Shown: positions 7,471 to 16,267 of the stretch, one piece after another
Position numbering within the stretch: the stretch's first letter is position 1
Layout of the letters: each line of letters starts with the position of its first letter
Assembly: GCA_965202955.1 (NCBI GenBank)
Contig: OZ241871.1
Location: forward strand, 558,001 to 622,000
Source: Bin5 sp034422415
GTDB lineage: Bacteria > Chloroflexota > Anaerolineae > Caldilineales > Caldilineaceae
Direction: 5' to 3'
Length of the DNA stretch: 64,000 bases
Notes under the pieces: model-generated
Databases searched by the model: none
What the model saw: only the letters and a program-made list of their open reading frames with translations
Told to the model about the DNA's origin: nothing
Position numbers and translations under genes: made by a program

Positions 7471-9960
7471 TCAGTTGCGCAGCGCCCTGCTGTTCTTCAG
7501 CATGTGCCAGATGCGCTCGTGAGTCTTGGCGTAGCCGGACAGCGTGAGGAACGCCTCCCGCTCCAGGTCGAGGAAGTACTGCTCGTCCATCCAGGCCGGC
7601 TGGCTCAACTCGCCGCCGCAGAGTACGTGGGCCAGTTGGTCGGCGATCACCGCGTCGTGTTCGCTGATGTAGCCTGCTTCGCGCATCATGTAGATGCCTA
7701 TGCGCAAGTTGGCGAGATGATCCCTCCCGGCAGCGTAGACGTTTCCGCAAACCGCAGGCGGTCTGTAGCCCTCGTCGGCCATGCGCAGTACCTCTGTCCG
7801 GGCCTCGGCCAGCAGGTGATCGTAGTTCATTACGACCCGGTCGTGTGGCTGCAGAAAGCCCATCCCGCGCGCCTCCTCGGCGGATGTCGAGACCTTGGCC
7901 AGTGCGATCAGCTCGAAAACCTGCTGCAGATAGGGCGCCGGGTCGACGTTCTGACCCTGCAAGTGAGGAGAGACGAGACGGCGCACCAGCTCTTTGCAGC
8001 CGCCTGCTGCCGGAATCAGGCCTACGCCCGTCTCGACTTGACCCATGTACAGCTCAGCGTGCGCGACGATGCGGTCAGCGCCCATCGTCACCTCGGCGCC
8101 ACCTCCGAGCGCGAGCTGGTATGGCGCGGCCACGACCGGCTTGGGCGCGAGGCGCATCTGCATGATCATCTGTTGCAGGCCGACGATGGCCTCGTTCAGC
8201 TGGTCCAGCTGGCCGCCCTGGGCCAGGGCGCCGATCAGCAAGAGGTTGGCCCCGGCGCTGAAGTTGCCGCCCTGGTTGCCGATGACAAGCCCGGCGGCAT
8301 TCCCATGGAGACGCTCGATGGCCGCATCGGCGATCTCGCCGATCTGCGTGTCGAGCGCGTTCATCTTGGTATGGAATTCGAGCAGCAGCACACCGTCGCC
8401 CATCTCCAGCAGGCTGGCGCAGTCATTCTCGGCCAGCGCCGGCCTGCCGCGCTTCAGCACGGCAACGTTGACCACGCGGTCGCTTTCGTCGGCTACCTCG
8501 TGCGCGCCTCCCTGCGGATTGTATACCAGTCTGCGCGCAGCGGAATCCCGGTCTCCCGAACTCTCTTCGAACTTGTAGAAGGCGTCATGCCCGCGTTCGA
8601 GCATCTCCTTCACCCAAGGAGCGAACGCCACGCCTTCCTCCTCCATGCGGGCCGCCGTCTCGACGACGCCCAGCGCGTCCCAGGTCTCGAACGGACCCAT
8701 CTCCCAGCCAAAGCCCCATTTCATGGCGTTGTCGATATCGCCGGGACTGTCGGCAATCTCCGGCACACGTTTCGAGGCGTAGGCGAGAGTTTGACCGAGC
8801 GTATGCCAAAGCAACCCGGCGGCCTCGTCATCCTCTTCCGACCCGCCCTCCACGGAAGTGCGCGAGGCGACGAGGCTGCGCAGGCGTTCGGGCAGGGGCG
8901 CGTTTCTGGCCGCGTCCACGCTGGCCCAACTGGCGCGCGCCGGTTGCAGATAGTCCACCTCGCCCTCGGAGGCCGCCTGCAAATCAAGGCCCCAGAAGCT
9001 TCTCCTGCCCGCACTGTCCGCAGCCCTCTTGTAGAAACCCTGCCCACTCTTTGCACCGAGCAGTCCGTTCGCGAGCAGCGTTTGGAGTACAGCAGTGCCG
9101 AGCGGCCCGCGCAGGATTTCCCGGTCGGCGTCGTCGGGGACCATCTCGTACAGATGCTCGCCCACCAGCGCGGCCACGTCGATTCCGACCACATCCAGGA
9201 GACGGAAAGTCGCGGACTTGGGCCGCCCGATCAGCGGGCCGGTCAGACGGTCTACCTCATCGACCGCGTAATCGTTGGCGACAGCGAACTCGAGCAGATC
9301 GCTGATGATGTAGCTGAACATACGGTTGCCGACGAAGTTGGGGAGATCCTTGGCGACGACAACGCCCTTGCCCAACCGGGTTTCGGCGAACTCCTTCATA
9401 CTGCCGAGGATTTCCGCGTCGGTCTCCGGGCCGGGGACGAGCTCCAGAAGGCGCAGGTAGCGGGGCGGGTTGAAGAAATGCGTGCCCAAAAATCGCTGCT
9501 TGAACACCTGGCTGCGGCCGGCGCTGATGACCTGAATGGGGATACCAGACGTGTTGGTGCTGATGATGGCACCGGCGGGGGCAACAGCCTCCAATTTCGC
9601 CATCAACTCCTGCTTTGGGCGGGGCCGCTCGACGATCGCCTCGATGATCCAGTCGCTGCGCGCGGCTGCCTCCTCCAGATCATCCTCGACATTGCCCAGC
9701 GCGATCAGATCGGCCCGCTCGGGGCTGAAGAGATTGGCCGGCTTAGCCTGGGTCATGCGCTCGAATCCCGCCTGAACGATGCGATTGCGCACGGCACTGT
9801 CGCCGAGCGAGAGGCCTTTGGCCTGTTCCTCGGGCGTCAGTTCGGCCGGCACGAGATCGAGCAGGTGGGAAGAGACACCGGCATTGGCCAGGTGCCCGGC
9901 GATAGCCGCGCCCATCGTACCGGCGCCGATGACAGTCGCGTGGCTGATTGGTTGGCTCAT
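7471..9960 (-). CDS. fadN: FadN-type 3-hydroxyacyl-CoA dehydrogenase / enoyl-CoA hydratase
   Basis: 829 residues from ATG 9960, preferred over an upstream in-frame start because GGGAG precedes it. The domain order is that of FadN, not FadB: an N-terminal Rossmann fold (VIGAGTMG, residues about 10-17), the dehydrogenase motif GTHFFNPPRYL near 160, a dehydrogenase C-terminal domain, then a C-terminal crotonase domain (GGNFSAGANL and LALGGGAEV, with VETGVGLIPAAGG). It carries out the two middle steps of fatty-acid beta-oxidation in the cytoplasm. A thiolase (fadA) and an acyl-CoA dehydrogenase, often next to it, are not in this window. All key motifs are present. Confidence 0.93.
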   Translation of the reverse strand: MSQPISHATVIGAGTMGAAIAGHLANAGVSSHLLDLVPAELTPEEQAKGLSLGDSAVRNRIVQAGFERMTQAKPANLFSPERADLIALGNVEDDLEEAAARSDWIIEAIVERPRPKQELMAKLEAVAPAGAIISTNTSGIPIQVISAGRSQVFKQRFLGTHFFNPPRYLRLLELVPGPETDAEILGSMKEFAETRLGKGVVVAKDLPNFVGNRMFSYIISDLLEFAVANDYAVDEVDRLTGPLIGRPKSATFRLLDVVGIDVAALVGEHLYEMVPDDADREILRGPLGTAVLQTLLANGLLGAKSGQGFYKRAADSAGRRSFWGLDLQAASEGEVDYLQPARASWASVDAARNAPLPERLRSLVASRTSVEGGSEEDDEAAGLLWHTLGQTLAYASKRVPEIADSPGDIDNAMKWGFGWEMGPFETWDALGVVETAARMEEEGVAFAPWVKEMLERGHDAFYKFEESSGDRDSAARRLVYNPQGGAHEVADESDRVVNVAVLKRGRPALAENDCASLLEMGDGVLLLEFHTKMNALDTQIGEIADAAIERLHGNAAGLVIGNQGGNFSAGANLLLIGALAQGGQLDQLNEAIVGLQQMIMQMRLAPKPVVAAPYQLALGGGAEVTMGADRIVAHAELYMGQVETGVGLIPAAGGCKELVRRLVSPHLQGQNVDPAPYLQQVFELIALAKVSTSAEEARGMGFLQPHDRVVMNYDHLLAEARTEVLRMADEGYRPPAVCGNVYAAGRDHLANLRIGIYMMREAGYISEHDAVIADQLAHVLCGGELSQPAWMDEQYFLDLEREAFLTLSGYAKTHERIWHMLKNSRALRN

Positions 9961-10042
9961 GTCGGTACTCCCGTAACTCACAATTGTACTCAAGCCTTTG
10001 CCGGCGGCAAGAGGCCCCGGTTGCAGTCGGAGGGGGAATCGC

Positions 10043-10885
10043 TCAGAGCAGTCCCATCATCATGTCCCAAAGGCCGAAGAAACGCAGAATCGAGTAGATG
10101 ACGACGACGATGAGAAGGTAGCGCACCCAGCGATTAGCGTCCTTCACGGTGACGGCGAAGCGCACCGCGGCCCAGGCGCCGATGCTCTGGCCGACGGCCA
10201 TCAACGCGCCGATGCCCCAGTTGATCTCAAGCGGCGACAGAATGAAGACGACAAAAGCGACGATGTTGAGCGCCAGTACAAAGATGAGCTTGACCGCGTT
10301 GGCGTGAACGATAGTGTACCCGACGCCGAGCACGAGCGCAGTCACCAGGAAGACGCCCACGCCGGCCTGGATGAAGCCACCATAGATGCCGATTGCGAAG
10401 AACAGGACCAACACAAAGAGCTCCGGCCTCTCCTTGCGCACCTCCGACTTTTCGCGCAGCCACTTGGTCGGGTTGAAAAAGATCGTCACCAGCACGACAA
10501 TCAGCATGCCGCCGATGGCGAGATTCATCGCGTCCTTGTCGAGGAGCGTCGCAACGTAGGCGCCCACAATGGCGCCGGGCATACCAGCCGCGCTCAACCA
10601 GAGGCCGAAGCGCAGCGAGTCGGCGTCGAGGATGCTCTCGGGTACAGGCTGACTGCGATCGCCGCGCAGCTGCAAACGCCCGCTGCGGGCAAAGGTAGTA
10701 ATGCCGACGACATTCTGAATGATCACGCCGATGCGGTTGGTTGCGTTGGCCGCGCCCGATTCCAGGCCGAGGAAGACGAGCATCGGCAGGGTAACCGCCG
10801 AACCGCTGCCGGCCAGGGTGTTGATAATTCCAGCGACGATGCCGGCGAGAATCGCGAGAAGATACTGTAGTGGAGAGATGTCCAT
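10043..10885 (-). CDS. TauE/SafE-family membrane exporter
   Basis: About 280 residues from ATG 10885, supported by GAGG upstream. A longer frame starting in the aminotransferase is unlikely. It has around eight hydrophobic helices and the two family signatures: an N-terminal GIINTLAGSGSAVTLP loop and an internal GIYGGFIQAGVGV loop, reflecting the duplicated fold. Members export sulfite, sulfoacetate or other organosulfur anions. The substrate here is unknown. It starts 7 bases after the stop of the aminotransferase gene and so is likely co-transcribed with it, which might hint at export of an amino-acid breakdown product. That is inference. Confidence 0.88.
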   Translation of the reverse strand: MDISPLQYLLAILAGIVAGIINTLAGSGSAVTLPMLVFLGLESGAANATNRIGVIIQNVVGITTFARSGRLQLRGDRSQPVPESILDADSLRFGLWLSAAGMPGAIVGAYVATLLDKDAMNLAIGGMLIVVLVTIFFNPTKWLREKSEVRKERPELFVLVLFFAIGIYGGFIQAGVGVFLVTALVLGVGYTIVHANAVKLIFVLALNIVAFVVFILSPLEINWGIGALMAVGQSIGAWAAVRFAVTVKDANRWVRYLLIVVVIYSILRFFGLWDMMMGLL

Positions 10886-10892
10886 GCAGGCC

Positions 10893-12062
10893 TCACAAAG
10901 TTGGCACGATGCGCGCCAAGCGTTCGACGGTTTTCTCAAGGTCGGTCATGCCGGTGGCGAAGCTGAAACGGACATAGCCTTCGCCGGCTTCGCCAAAAGC
11001 GATTCCGGGCGTGGAGGCGATCAATCCGTCCTCCAGCAGGCGCTGCGAGATGTCGAGGCTCTTCAACTCCGTCTGCGTGAACTCGGCAAAGAGGTAGAAC
11101 GCGCCCTCTATCGGGCTGCTGCGGATGCCGGGTATCTCGTCGAGCGCGTCGAGCACGTAGTTGCGGCGCTTGGCGTAGGAGGCGACCATCCCGTGCACGC
11201 AGTCCTGGGGACCATTGAGCGCGGCTGCGCCCGCCACCATGGCGAAGCTGGCCGCGGAGGTGACGGTCTGCGTTTGATAGGTGCGGGCCAGTTTGGCGAC
11301 CGGAAGCGGCGCGGCGACCCAGGCCAGGCGCCAGCCTGTCATGGCATAGTTCTTGCTGAAGCCATTGATGATAATGGTGCGTTCGGCCATGCCCGGCATA
11401 GAGGCGATGGAGCGGTGCCGGGCGCCGTCGTAGAGGATGTGCTCGTAGATTTCGTCGCTGAGGACGTAGAGGTCATGGCGCTGAGCCACAGCGGCGATGT
11501 CGTCGAGCTCCGGCTGCGTGAGGACGCGGCCGGTCGGGTTGCTGGGCGAGCAGACCATGATCAACTTGGTCTTTTCGCTGACATACTCTTCAAGCTGGGC
11601 GGCGCGCACGCGAAAGCTGTCGTCGGCCGGCAGAGGAACATGCACGGCCGCACCGAGGTTAAGACGCACCATGGGTGCGTAGCTGACCCATGCCGGGTCG
11701 AGTATCATCACCTCGTCGCCCTCGTTGAGGAGCGCGGCCAGCGCCGTATAGATCGCCCACTTTCCGCCAGGCGTCACCAGCAGCTGTTCGGGAACGGCCT
11801 GCACGTTGTTTTCCCGTTCCAGTTTGGCGCAGATAGCGTCAAGCAGCTCCGGCTTGCCAAAGGGAGGGGGGTAGTGCGTGTCGCCGGAGGCGATGGCGTC
11901 GAAAGCGGCCTGCTGGATATGCTTTGGCGTATCGAAATCGGGCTCGCCGCCGGCGAGATTGATGACGTCGAGGCCCTGGGCGGCCAACTCGCGGCCCTTC
12001 TGCATCATCAACGTTGTCGGGCTGCCCGGCACAGATTCGACCAGCTGTGAAAGGGGCTTCAT
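10893..12062 (-). CDS. Class I/II aminotransferase (AspC/PatA-like)
   Basis: 389 residues from ATG 12062, with GGGAGG 9 bases upstream. PLP fold type I: NLAGGEPDFDTP near residue 40, YPPPFGKPELLDAI, the cofactor loop CSPSNPTGRVL near 170, DEIYEHILYDG, and the PLP lysine in NGFSKNYAMTGWRLAW near 235, followed by the C-terminal RFSFA arginine. It transfers amino groups from aspartate-like or aromatic donors to 2-oxoglutarate. The exact substrate cannot be read from the sequence. It precedes the TauE/SafE gene by 7 bases in a two-gene unit. Confidence 0.92.
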   Translation of the reverse strand: MKPLSQLVESVPGSPTTLMMQKGRELAAQGLDVINLAGGEPDFDTPKHIQQAAFDAIASGDTHYPPPFGKPELLDAICAKLERENNVQAVPEQLLVTPGGKWAIYTALAALLNEGDEVMILDPAWVSYAPMVRLNLGAAVHVPLPADDSFRVRAAQLEEYVSEKTKLIMVCSPSNPTGRVLTQPELDDIAAVAQRHDLYVLSDEIYEHILYDGARHRSIASMPGMAERTIIINGFSKNYAMTGWRLAWVAAPLPVAKLARTYQTQTVTSAASFAMVAGAAALNGPQDCVHGMVASYAKRRNYVLDALDEIPGIRSSPIEGAFYLFAEFTQTELKSLDISQRLLEDGLIASTPGIAFGEAGEGYVRFSFATGMTDLEKTVERLARIVPTL

Positions 12063-12203
12063 CGGGAACGGCCTCCCTGGCATCCAAGTCTTGCGGCTGA
12101 CAGATCAAATTGTGGGATAGAGGAATCGAACACGATTTCAGATCTTCTCGTGGAGGCGGCCATTGCATTCAGGGCCGCCCGTTTATGAGCGTCGGGGCTG
12201 GCC

Positions 12204-13397
12204 TCAGTTCAACACGTCCGCGATAGCCGCGCACAGGTAATCCATGTTGGCCCTGGTCATGCCGGCCACGTTGATGCGCCCGGAGCCGACGACATAGATC
12301 GAATGGCGCTCACGCAGGGCCTGCACCTGCAATGGCGTCAGACCGCTGAAGCTGAACATGCCCCGCTGCAAGGCAATGAAGGAAAAATCGCGCGCCACAC
12401 CCTGCTCGTCCAACGTCTCGACGAAGAGATGGCGCATCGCGTTGATGCGGTTGCGCATCTCTGCCAGCTCGACTTCCCAAGTCTGTCGCAGTTCCGGGTC
12501 CCCCAGGATGGCCGCTACGATCTGGGCGCCATGGGCCGGCGGGTTGGAATAGTTGGTACGCACGCAGATCTTGAGATGGCTCTGGGCCGCTGCGGCCGCG
12601 TCGGCGTCGGCGGCGACGAGCGTCAAAGCGCCGACGCGTTCATTATAGAGGCCAAAATTCTTGGAAAAGGAGCCGGCCACGAGAAACTCGCGACACTGTT
12701 CGGCGACGATGCGTACGCCGACTGCGTCCTCCTTCAGCCCGTTGCCAAAGCCTTGGTAGGCGAAATCAAGCAGCGGCAGAATGCCGCGCCCTGCGCAGAG
12801 GGCAGCCACGGCCTGCCACTGTTCGCTTGAGAGGTCGGCGCCTGTCGGGTTGTGGCAGCAGCCGTGCAGAAGCAGAACGTCCCCGGCGGCGATGTTCTCG
12901 AGCGCAGCCATCAAGCTGTCGAAGGCGACACCGTTGCCGGCGGCGTCGAAGTAGGGATAGGAGGCCACGTTGAGAGCCGCCGAGCCGAAAACGTTGGGAT
13001 GATTGGGCCAGGTCGGGTCGCTGAGCCAGACCGTGGCCTGGGGCGAGATGCGGCGAACGAAGTCGGCGGCCACGCGCAGCGCACCGGTGCCGCCGGGTGT
13101 CTGGACGGTGGCCGCGCGCGCGGCGCTGAGAATAGGGTGATCGCTGCCGAAGGCAAGTTCCTGGCAGGCGGTCGTGTACGCGGCCAGCCCGTCGATCGGC
13201 AGATAGCTCTTTGTGGCTTCGGCACTCAGCAGACGCTCTTCGGCCTCCTTTACGGAGGCCAGAACAGGAGTCTGCCCGCTCTCGTCCTTGTAGACGCCAA
13301 CGCCCAAGTTTATCTTGCGCGGGTTCGGGTCTTTCTGAAACGCTTCGGTCAGTCCCAGGATCGCATCGGGCGGCGCGGGCGTAATCGTCTCGAACAT
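12204..13397 (-). CDS. Aspartate/aromatic aminotransferase (TyrB/AspC class)
   Basis: 397 residues from ATG 13397, with GAGG upstream. It has the dimeric aromatic-aspartate aminotransferase pattern: KINLGVGVYKDESG near 35, YLPIDGLAAY, QTPGGTGALRV, SDPTWPNHPNVF, LLHGCCHNPTGAD near 185, and the PLP lysine in AGSFSKNFGLYNERVG near 250, ending GRINVAGM. This is a different subgroup from the aminotransferase next to it, although both lie on the same strand 141 bases apart. It would interconvert aspartate or aromatic amino acids with their 2-oxo acids in the cytoplasm. Function at family level is certain. Confidence 0.93.
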   Translation of the reverse strand: MFETITPAPPDAILGLTEAFQKDPNPRKINLGVGVYKDESGQTPVLASVKEAEERLLSAEATKSYLPIDGLAAYTTACQELAFGSDHPILSAARAATVQTPGGTGALRVAADFVRRISPQATVWLSDPTWPNHPNVFGSAALNVASYPYFDAAGNGVAFDSLMAALENIAAGDVLLLHGCCHNPTGADLSSEQWQAVAALCAGRGILPLLDFAYQGFGNGLKEDAVGVRIVAEQCREFLVAGSFSKNFGLYNERVGALTLVAADADAAAAAQSHLKICVRTNYSNPPAHGAQIVAAILGDPELRQTWEVELAEMRNRINAMRHLFVETLDEQGVARDFSFIALQRGMFSFSGLTPLQVQALRERHSIYVVGSGRINVAGMTRANMDYLCAAIADVLN

Positions 13398-13431
13398 TTT
13401 CCAATGCCTCAATCAGAATGGTCTTTGCTTT

Positions 13432-15153
13432 CTACTCTTCAACGAACAGGTCTACAAAGTCGAACGACTCGACGTCCACGAGGCCCTGGTCGGTCAGTTT
13501 CAGCTTCGGGATCACCTCGAGCCCCATGAAACTCATCGCCATGAAGGGATCGTGGAAGCGAGAGCCGAACTCATGCGCTGCGTCGAGCAGTGTCTCGTAC
13601 TGGGCGCGGACCTTGTCGAGCGGCTGGTCGCTCATCAGGCCGGCCACCGGCAGCGGCAGGGTCGCCAGGGTATCGGCTTCGTCGGCGATGGCGAGTCCAC
13701 CGCCCATGGCGGCGACCGCCCTGGCTGCATTGGTCATTGAGGCGTCGTCGGCGCCGATCACGACCAGGTTGTGGTGGTCATGGGCGACAGTCCCGGCGAT
13801 GGCCCCGCGCTGCAGGCCGAAACCCTGGATGAATCCCAGCCCCATCGATCCGCTGGCCTCGTGGCGGTCGATTACGGCAATCTTGAGGATGTCGCGCGCC
13901 GGATCTGCGACGGCCTGCCCGTCTTCGATGCGGGCGTCGAGGACGCGTTCCTCGGTTAGCACCTGGTCTTCCAGCGAACCGATGACGCGCACACATGCGC
14001 CGGCCGCGGGGATGCGCAGATCGAAGGCGTCCCAGGCCAGATTGACGGATGAAGCGACAGAGGCCGGCAGCTGCGGCCGGGCCAAGCCGTTATCGTCGAT
14101 CATGTGGCCGTCCACAGCGCAAAGCCGTCCTGCGGCGTAGACCTGGCGGGCAACCGGCGCTTGCAGGTCGCCGAAAACCCATAGATCGGCGCGTCGCCCG
14201 GGCGCGATTGCGCCGCGATCGCGGAGCCCAAACCACTCGGCGCTGTTGAGCGAGGCCATGCGGAATGCGGTGACCGGTTCGATGCCGAAGGAAATCGCCT
14301 CCCGCAGCATGTAGTCGATACTACCCTGCGTCAACAGGTCGCCGGGAATACGGTCGTCGGTGCAGAAGCAGATGCGACGGCTGTTGCGCTCGTTGACCAG
14401 CGGCAGCAGGGTGTGCAGATTGTGGGTATTGGTGCCCTCCCGCATCAGGATGTAAAAGCCGCGAGCAAGTTTCTCGGCGGCCTCGGCAACGGTCGCGCAC
14501 TCGTGATCGCTGCCCGCCCCAGCGGCAGCGTAGGCGTTGAGCGCCTGACCCGTCAACTCGGGCGCGTGGCCGTCGACGGGTCGCCCTGCGAAGGCGGCGA
14601 TCTTGGCCAGCACAGCGGGGTCGCCGTGAACTGTGCCGGGAAAGTTCATCAACTCGGCAAGTCCGTGGACGGTTCCCTCCGCCAGCAGGGCGGCCAGATC
14701 CTCGGCCGGAAGGGTCGCGCCGCTCGTCTCCATGTGGGTGGCGGGCACGGCTGACGGTGCCATCACCACTACCTGAAGCGGGAGTCTGCGGCTGCTCTGG
14801 GCCATGAAGCGCACGCCATCGATGCCGGCCACATTGGCGATCTCATGGGGATCAACGACCGCCGTCGTCACACCCCTGGGCACGACCGCGGTGGCGAACT
14901 GGTCCGGCAGGCAGAGGCTGCTCTCGATGTGAACGTGGGCGTCGATCAGGCCCGGCGCCAGGTAGGCGCCCTGCAGATCGACTGTTTCCGCGGCTGTGTA
15001 ACCAGTGCCGATGCCGGCGATTTGTCCGTCGTGGATTGCAACATCCGCCTCCTCGATCTCGCCCGAAAAGACGTTGACCACGCGCGCATCGCGCAGCAGC
15101 AGATCGGCTGGATGTTCGCCGCGCGCGGCGGCGAGCAGTGCAGTTGTGGACAC
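13432..15153 (-). CDS. ade: Adenine deaminase
   Basis: 573 residues starting at GTG 15153, with AAGGAG at 7 bases. It hydrolyses adenine to hypoxanthine and ammonia. Metal-binding signatures are in order: PGLIDAHVHIESS near 70, VVDPHEIANVAG near 100, FCTDDR near 275, and the C-terminal HDHHNLVVIGA near 440 typical of Ade rather than adenosine deaminase. Length (usual 540-590) and domains are complete. It lies 35 bases upstream of the TyrB-like gene, on the same strand. Divergent from it is ribokinase, so purine and ribose salvage genes sit back to back. Confidence 0.95.
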   Translation of the reverse strand: MSTTALLAAARGEHPADLLLRDARVVNVFSGEIEEADVAIHDGQIAGIGTGYTAAETVDLQGAYLAPGLIDAHVHIESSLCLPDQFATAVVPRGVTTAVVDPHEIANVAGIDGVRFMAQSSRRLPLQVVVMAPSAVPATHMETSGATLPAEDLAALLAEGTVHGLAELMNFPGTVHGDPAVLAKIAAFAGRPVDGHAPELTGQALNAYAAAGAGSDHECATVAEAAEKLARGFYILMREGTNTHNLHTLLPLVNERNSRRICFCTDDRIPGDLLTQGSIDYMLREAISFGIEPVTAFRMASLNSAEWFGLRDRGAIAPGRRADLWVFGDLQAPVARQVYAAGRLCAVDGHMIDDNGLARPQLPASVASSVNLAWDAFDLRIPAAGACVRVIGSLEDQVLTEERVLDARIEDGQAVADPARDILKIAVIDRHEASGSMGLGFIQGFGLQRGAIAGTVAHDHHNLVVIGADDASMTNAARAVAAMGGGLAIADEADTLATLPLPVAGLMSDQPLDKVRAQYETLLDAAHEFGSRFHDPFMAMSFMGLEVIPKLKLTDQGLVDVESFDFVDLFVEE

Positions 15154-15236
15154 AGTCCGCTCCTTCGGACATCCGAAAAGAAATCTGCGGCGGACACAGT
15201 CGGCACGCCGCGAGCCTCAAGGGAATGGTCCCGGGC

Positions 15237-15245
15237 ATTATAGCA
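15237..15245 (-). promoter_or_regulatory. Extended -10 promoter of ade
   Basis: On the minus strand TGCTATAAT, a perfect -10 box with the TG extension, about 85 bases before the ade start. No good -35 box is visible, as expected for extended -10 promoters. Confidence 0.5.
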
Positions 15246-15271
15246 CAAGGTACGGGGATGAAGGTTTCCTT

Positions 15272-15299
15272 TTGGTGCCGGATCCCGGGGTGTTACAAT
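15272..15299 (+). promoter_or_regulatory. Candidate ribokinase promoter
   Basis: TTGGTG, a 16-base spacer, TACAAT. The expected start is about 37 bases before the ribokinase ATG. It faces away from the ade promoter. Confidence 0.4.
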
Positions 15300-15342
15300 G
15301 CAGCTGGCGGCGAGGGCCATCCATCCATTCTTCTCTTCTACA

Positions 15343-16221
15343 ATGTCGATTCTCGTTTTTGGCTCCCTCAACATCGACCATGTCTACCAGGTGGAGCATC
15401 TCGCGCGGCCGGGTGAGACGCTGCCCAGCACCGAGTATCGCCGCTTTCAGGGGGGCAAAGGAGCCAACCAGTCGGTTGCCCTCGCGCGCGCCGGCGCGGA
15501 GGTCTTTCACGCAGGGCGTATTGGCCCCGAGGGACTCTGGTTGCGGGATGCCATCGCCGCAGAAGGCGTCGATGTTACGCACGTCGGTCTCGACGACGAG
15601 CCGACAGGACACGCGATCATTCAGGTGGATCCCGCGGGCGAAAACTCTATCATTCTCTTCGGCGGTGCCAACTTCACCGTCACCTCCGATGACGCCCACT
15701 ACGTCCTTTCTCACTTCGGCGAGGGCGACTGGATCCTGCTCCAAAACGAGATCAGCGCAGTTCCGGCTATCCTCCGCGAAGCGTCGGAACGGCGGATGAC
15801 GGTAGCGTTCAACCCCGCGCCTATGACGCCGGAGGTACTCGATTATCCGCTGGAAGGCGTCTCGCTCTTTGTTGTCAACGAGACGGAGGGAGCAGCGCTG
15901 GCCGGAATCAAGGAAACGCGGCCCGCCTCAATCGTGGATAGAGTGCAGGGCCGCTATCCCGATGCCGCGATTCTTCTGACACTTGGCGGAGAGGGTTCGC
16001 TCTTTGCGAGCGGCGAGGAGCGGATCAGAACGCCGGCGCAAGCGGTCGAGGCGGTGGACACGACTGCGGCCGGCGACACGTTCACCGGCTATTTTCTGGC
16101 GGAGCTGTTAGCCGGCGAGACGGCCTCGGAGGCGCTGGCGGTAGCGACCAGGGCGGCCGCGCTCTGTGTCAGCAGGCCGGGCGCGGCAGCGTCGATTCCG
16201 CGCCGGGGCGAACTGGAGTAG
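15343..16221 (+). CDS. rbsK: Ribokinase (PfkB family)
   Basis: 292 residues from ATG 15343; the frame is open further upstream, but conserved sequence starts here (SILVFGSLNIDHV). It has the PfkB signatures: GGKGANQSVALARAG near residue 37, the NETEG motif near 180, and the active-site block DTTAAGDTFTGYFLA near 240 with the catalytic Asp. It phosphorylates ribose at O5; deoxyribose or other pentoses are possible. There is no clear ribosome site. It is divergent from ade, which suggests nucleoside scavenging. No ribose importer is present in the window. Confidence 0.9.
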   Translation: MSILVFGSLNIDHVYQVEHLARPGETLPSTEYRRFQGGKGANQSVALARAGAEVFHAGRIGPEGLWLRDAIAAEGVDVTHVGLDDEPTGHAIIQVDPAGENSIILFGGANFTVTSDDAHYVLSHFGEGDWILLQNEISAVPAILREASERRMTVAFNPAPMTPEVLDYPLEGVSLFVVNETEGAALAGIKETRPASIVDRVQGRYPDAAILLTLGGEGSLFASGEERIRTPAQAVEAVDTTAAGDTFTGYFLAELLAGETASEALAVATRAAALCVSRPGAAASIPRRGELE

Positions 16222-16267
16222 AGGCTGTCTCCTACAACAGAAGGATTTCAGTCTCGCGGCGGAGGGG

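Noticed and set aside
7387..10101. A 904-codon plus-strand open frame
   Set aside because: It is the exact antisense of the fadN gene. The opposite strand has all catalytic motifs; this frame has none and is kept open by high GC codon bias.
9998..12050. Long plus-strand frames across the TauE/SafE and aminotransferase genes
   Set aside because: Antisense shadows of well-supported genes with clear motifs and ribosome sites.
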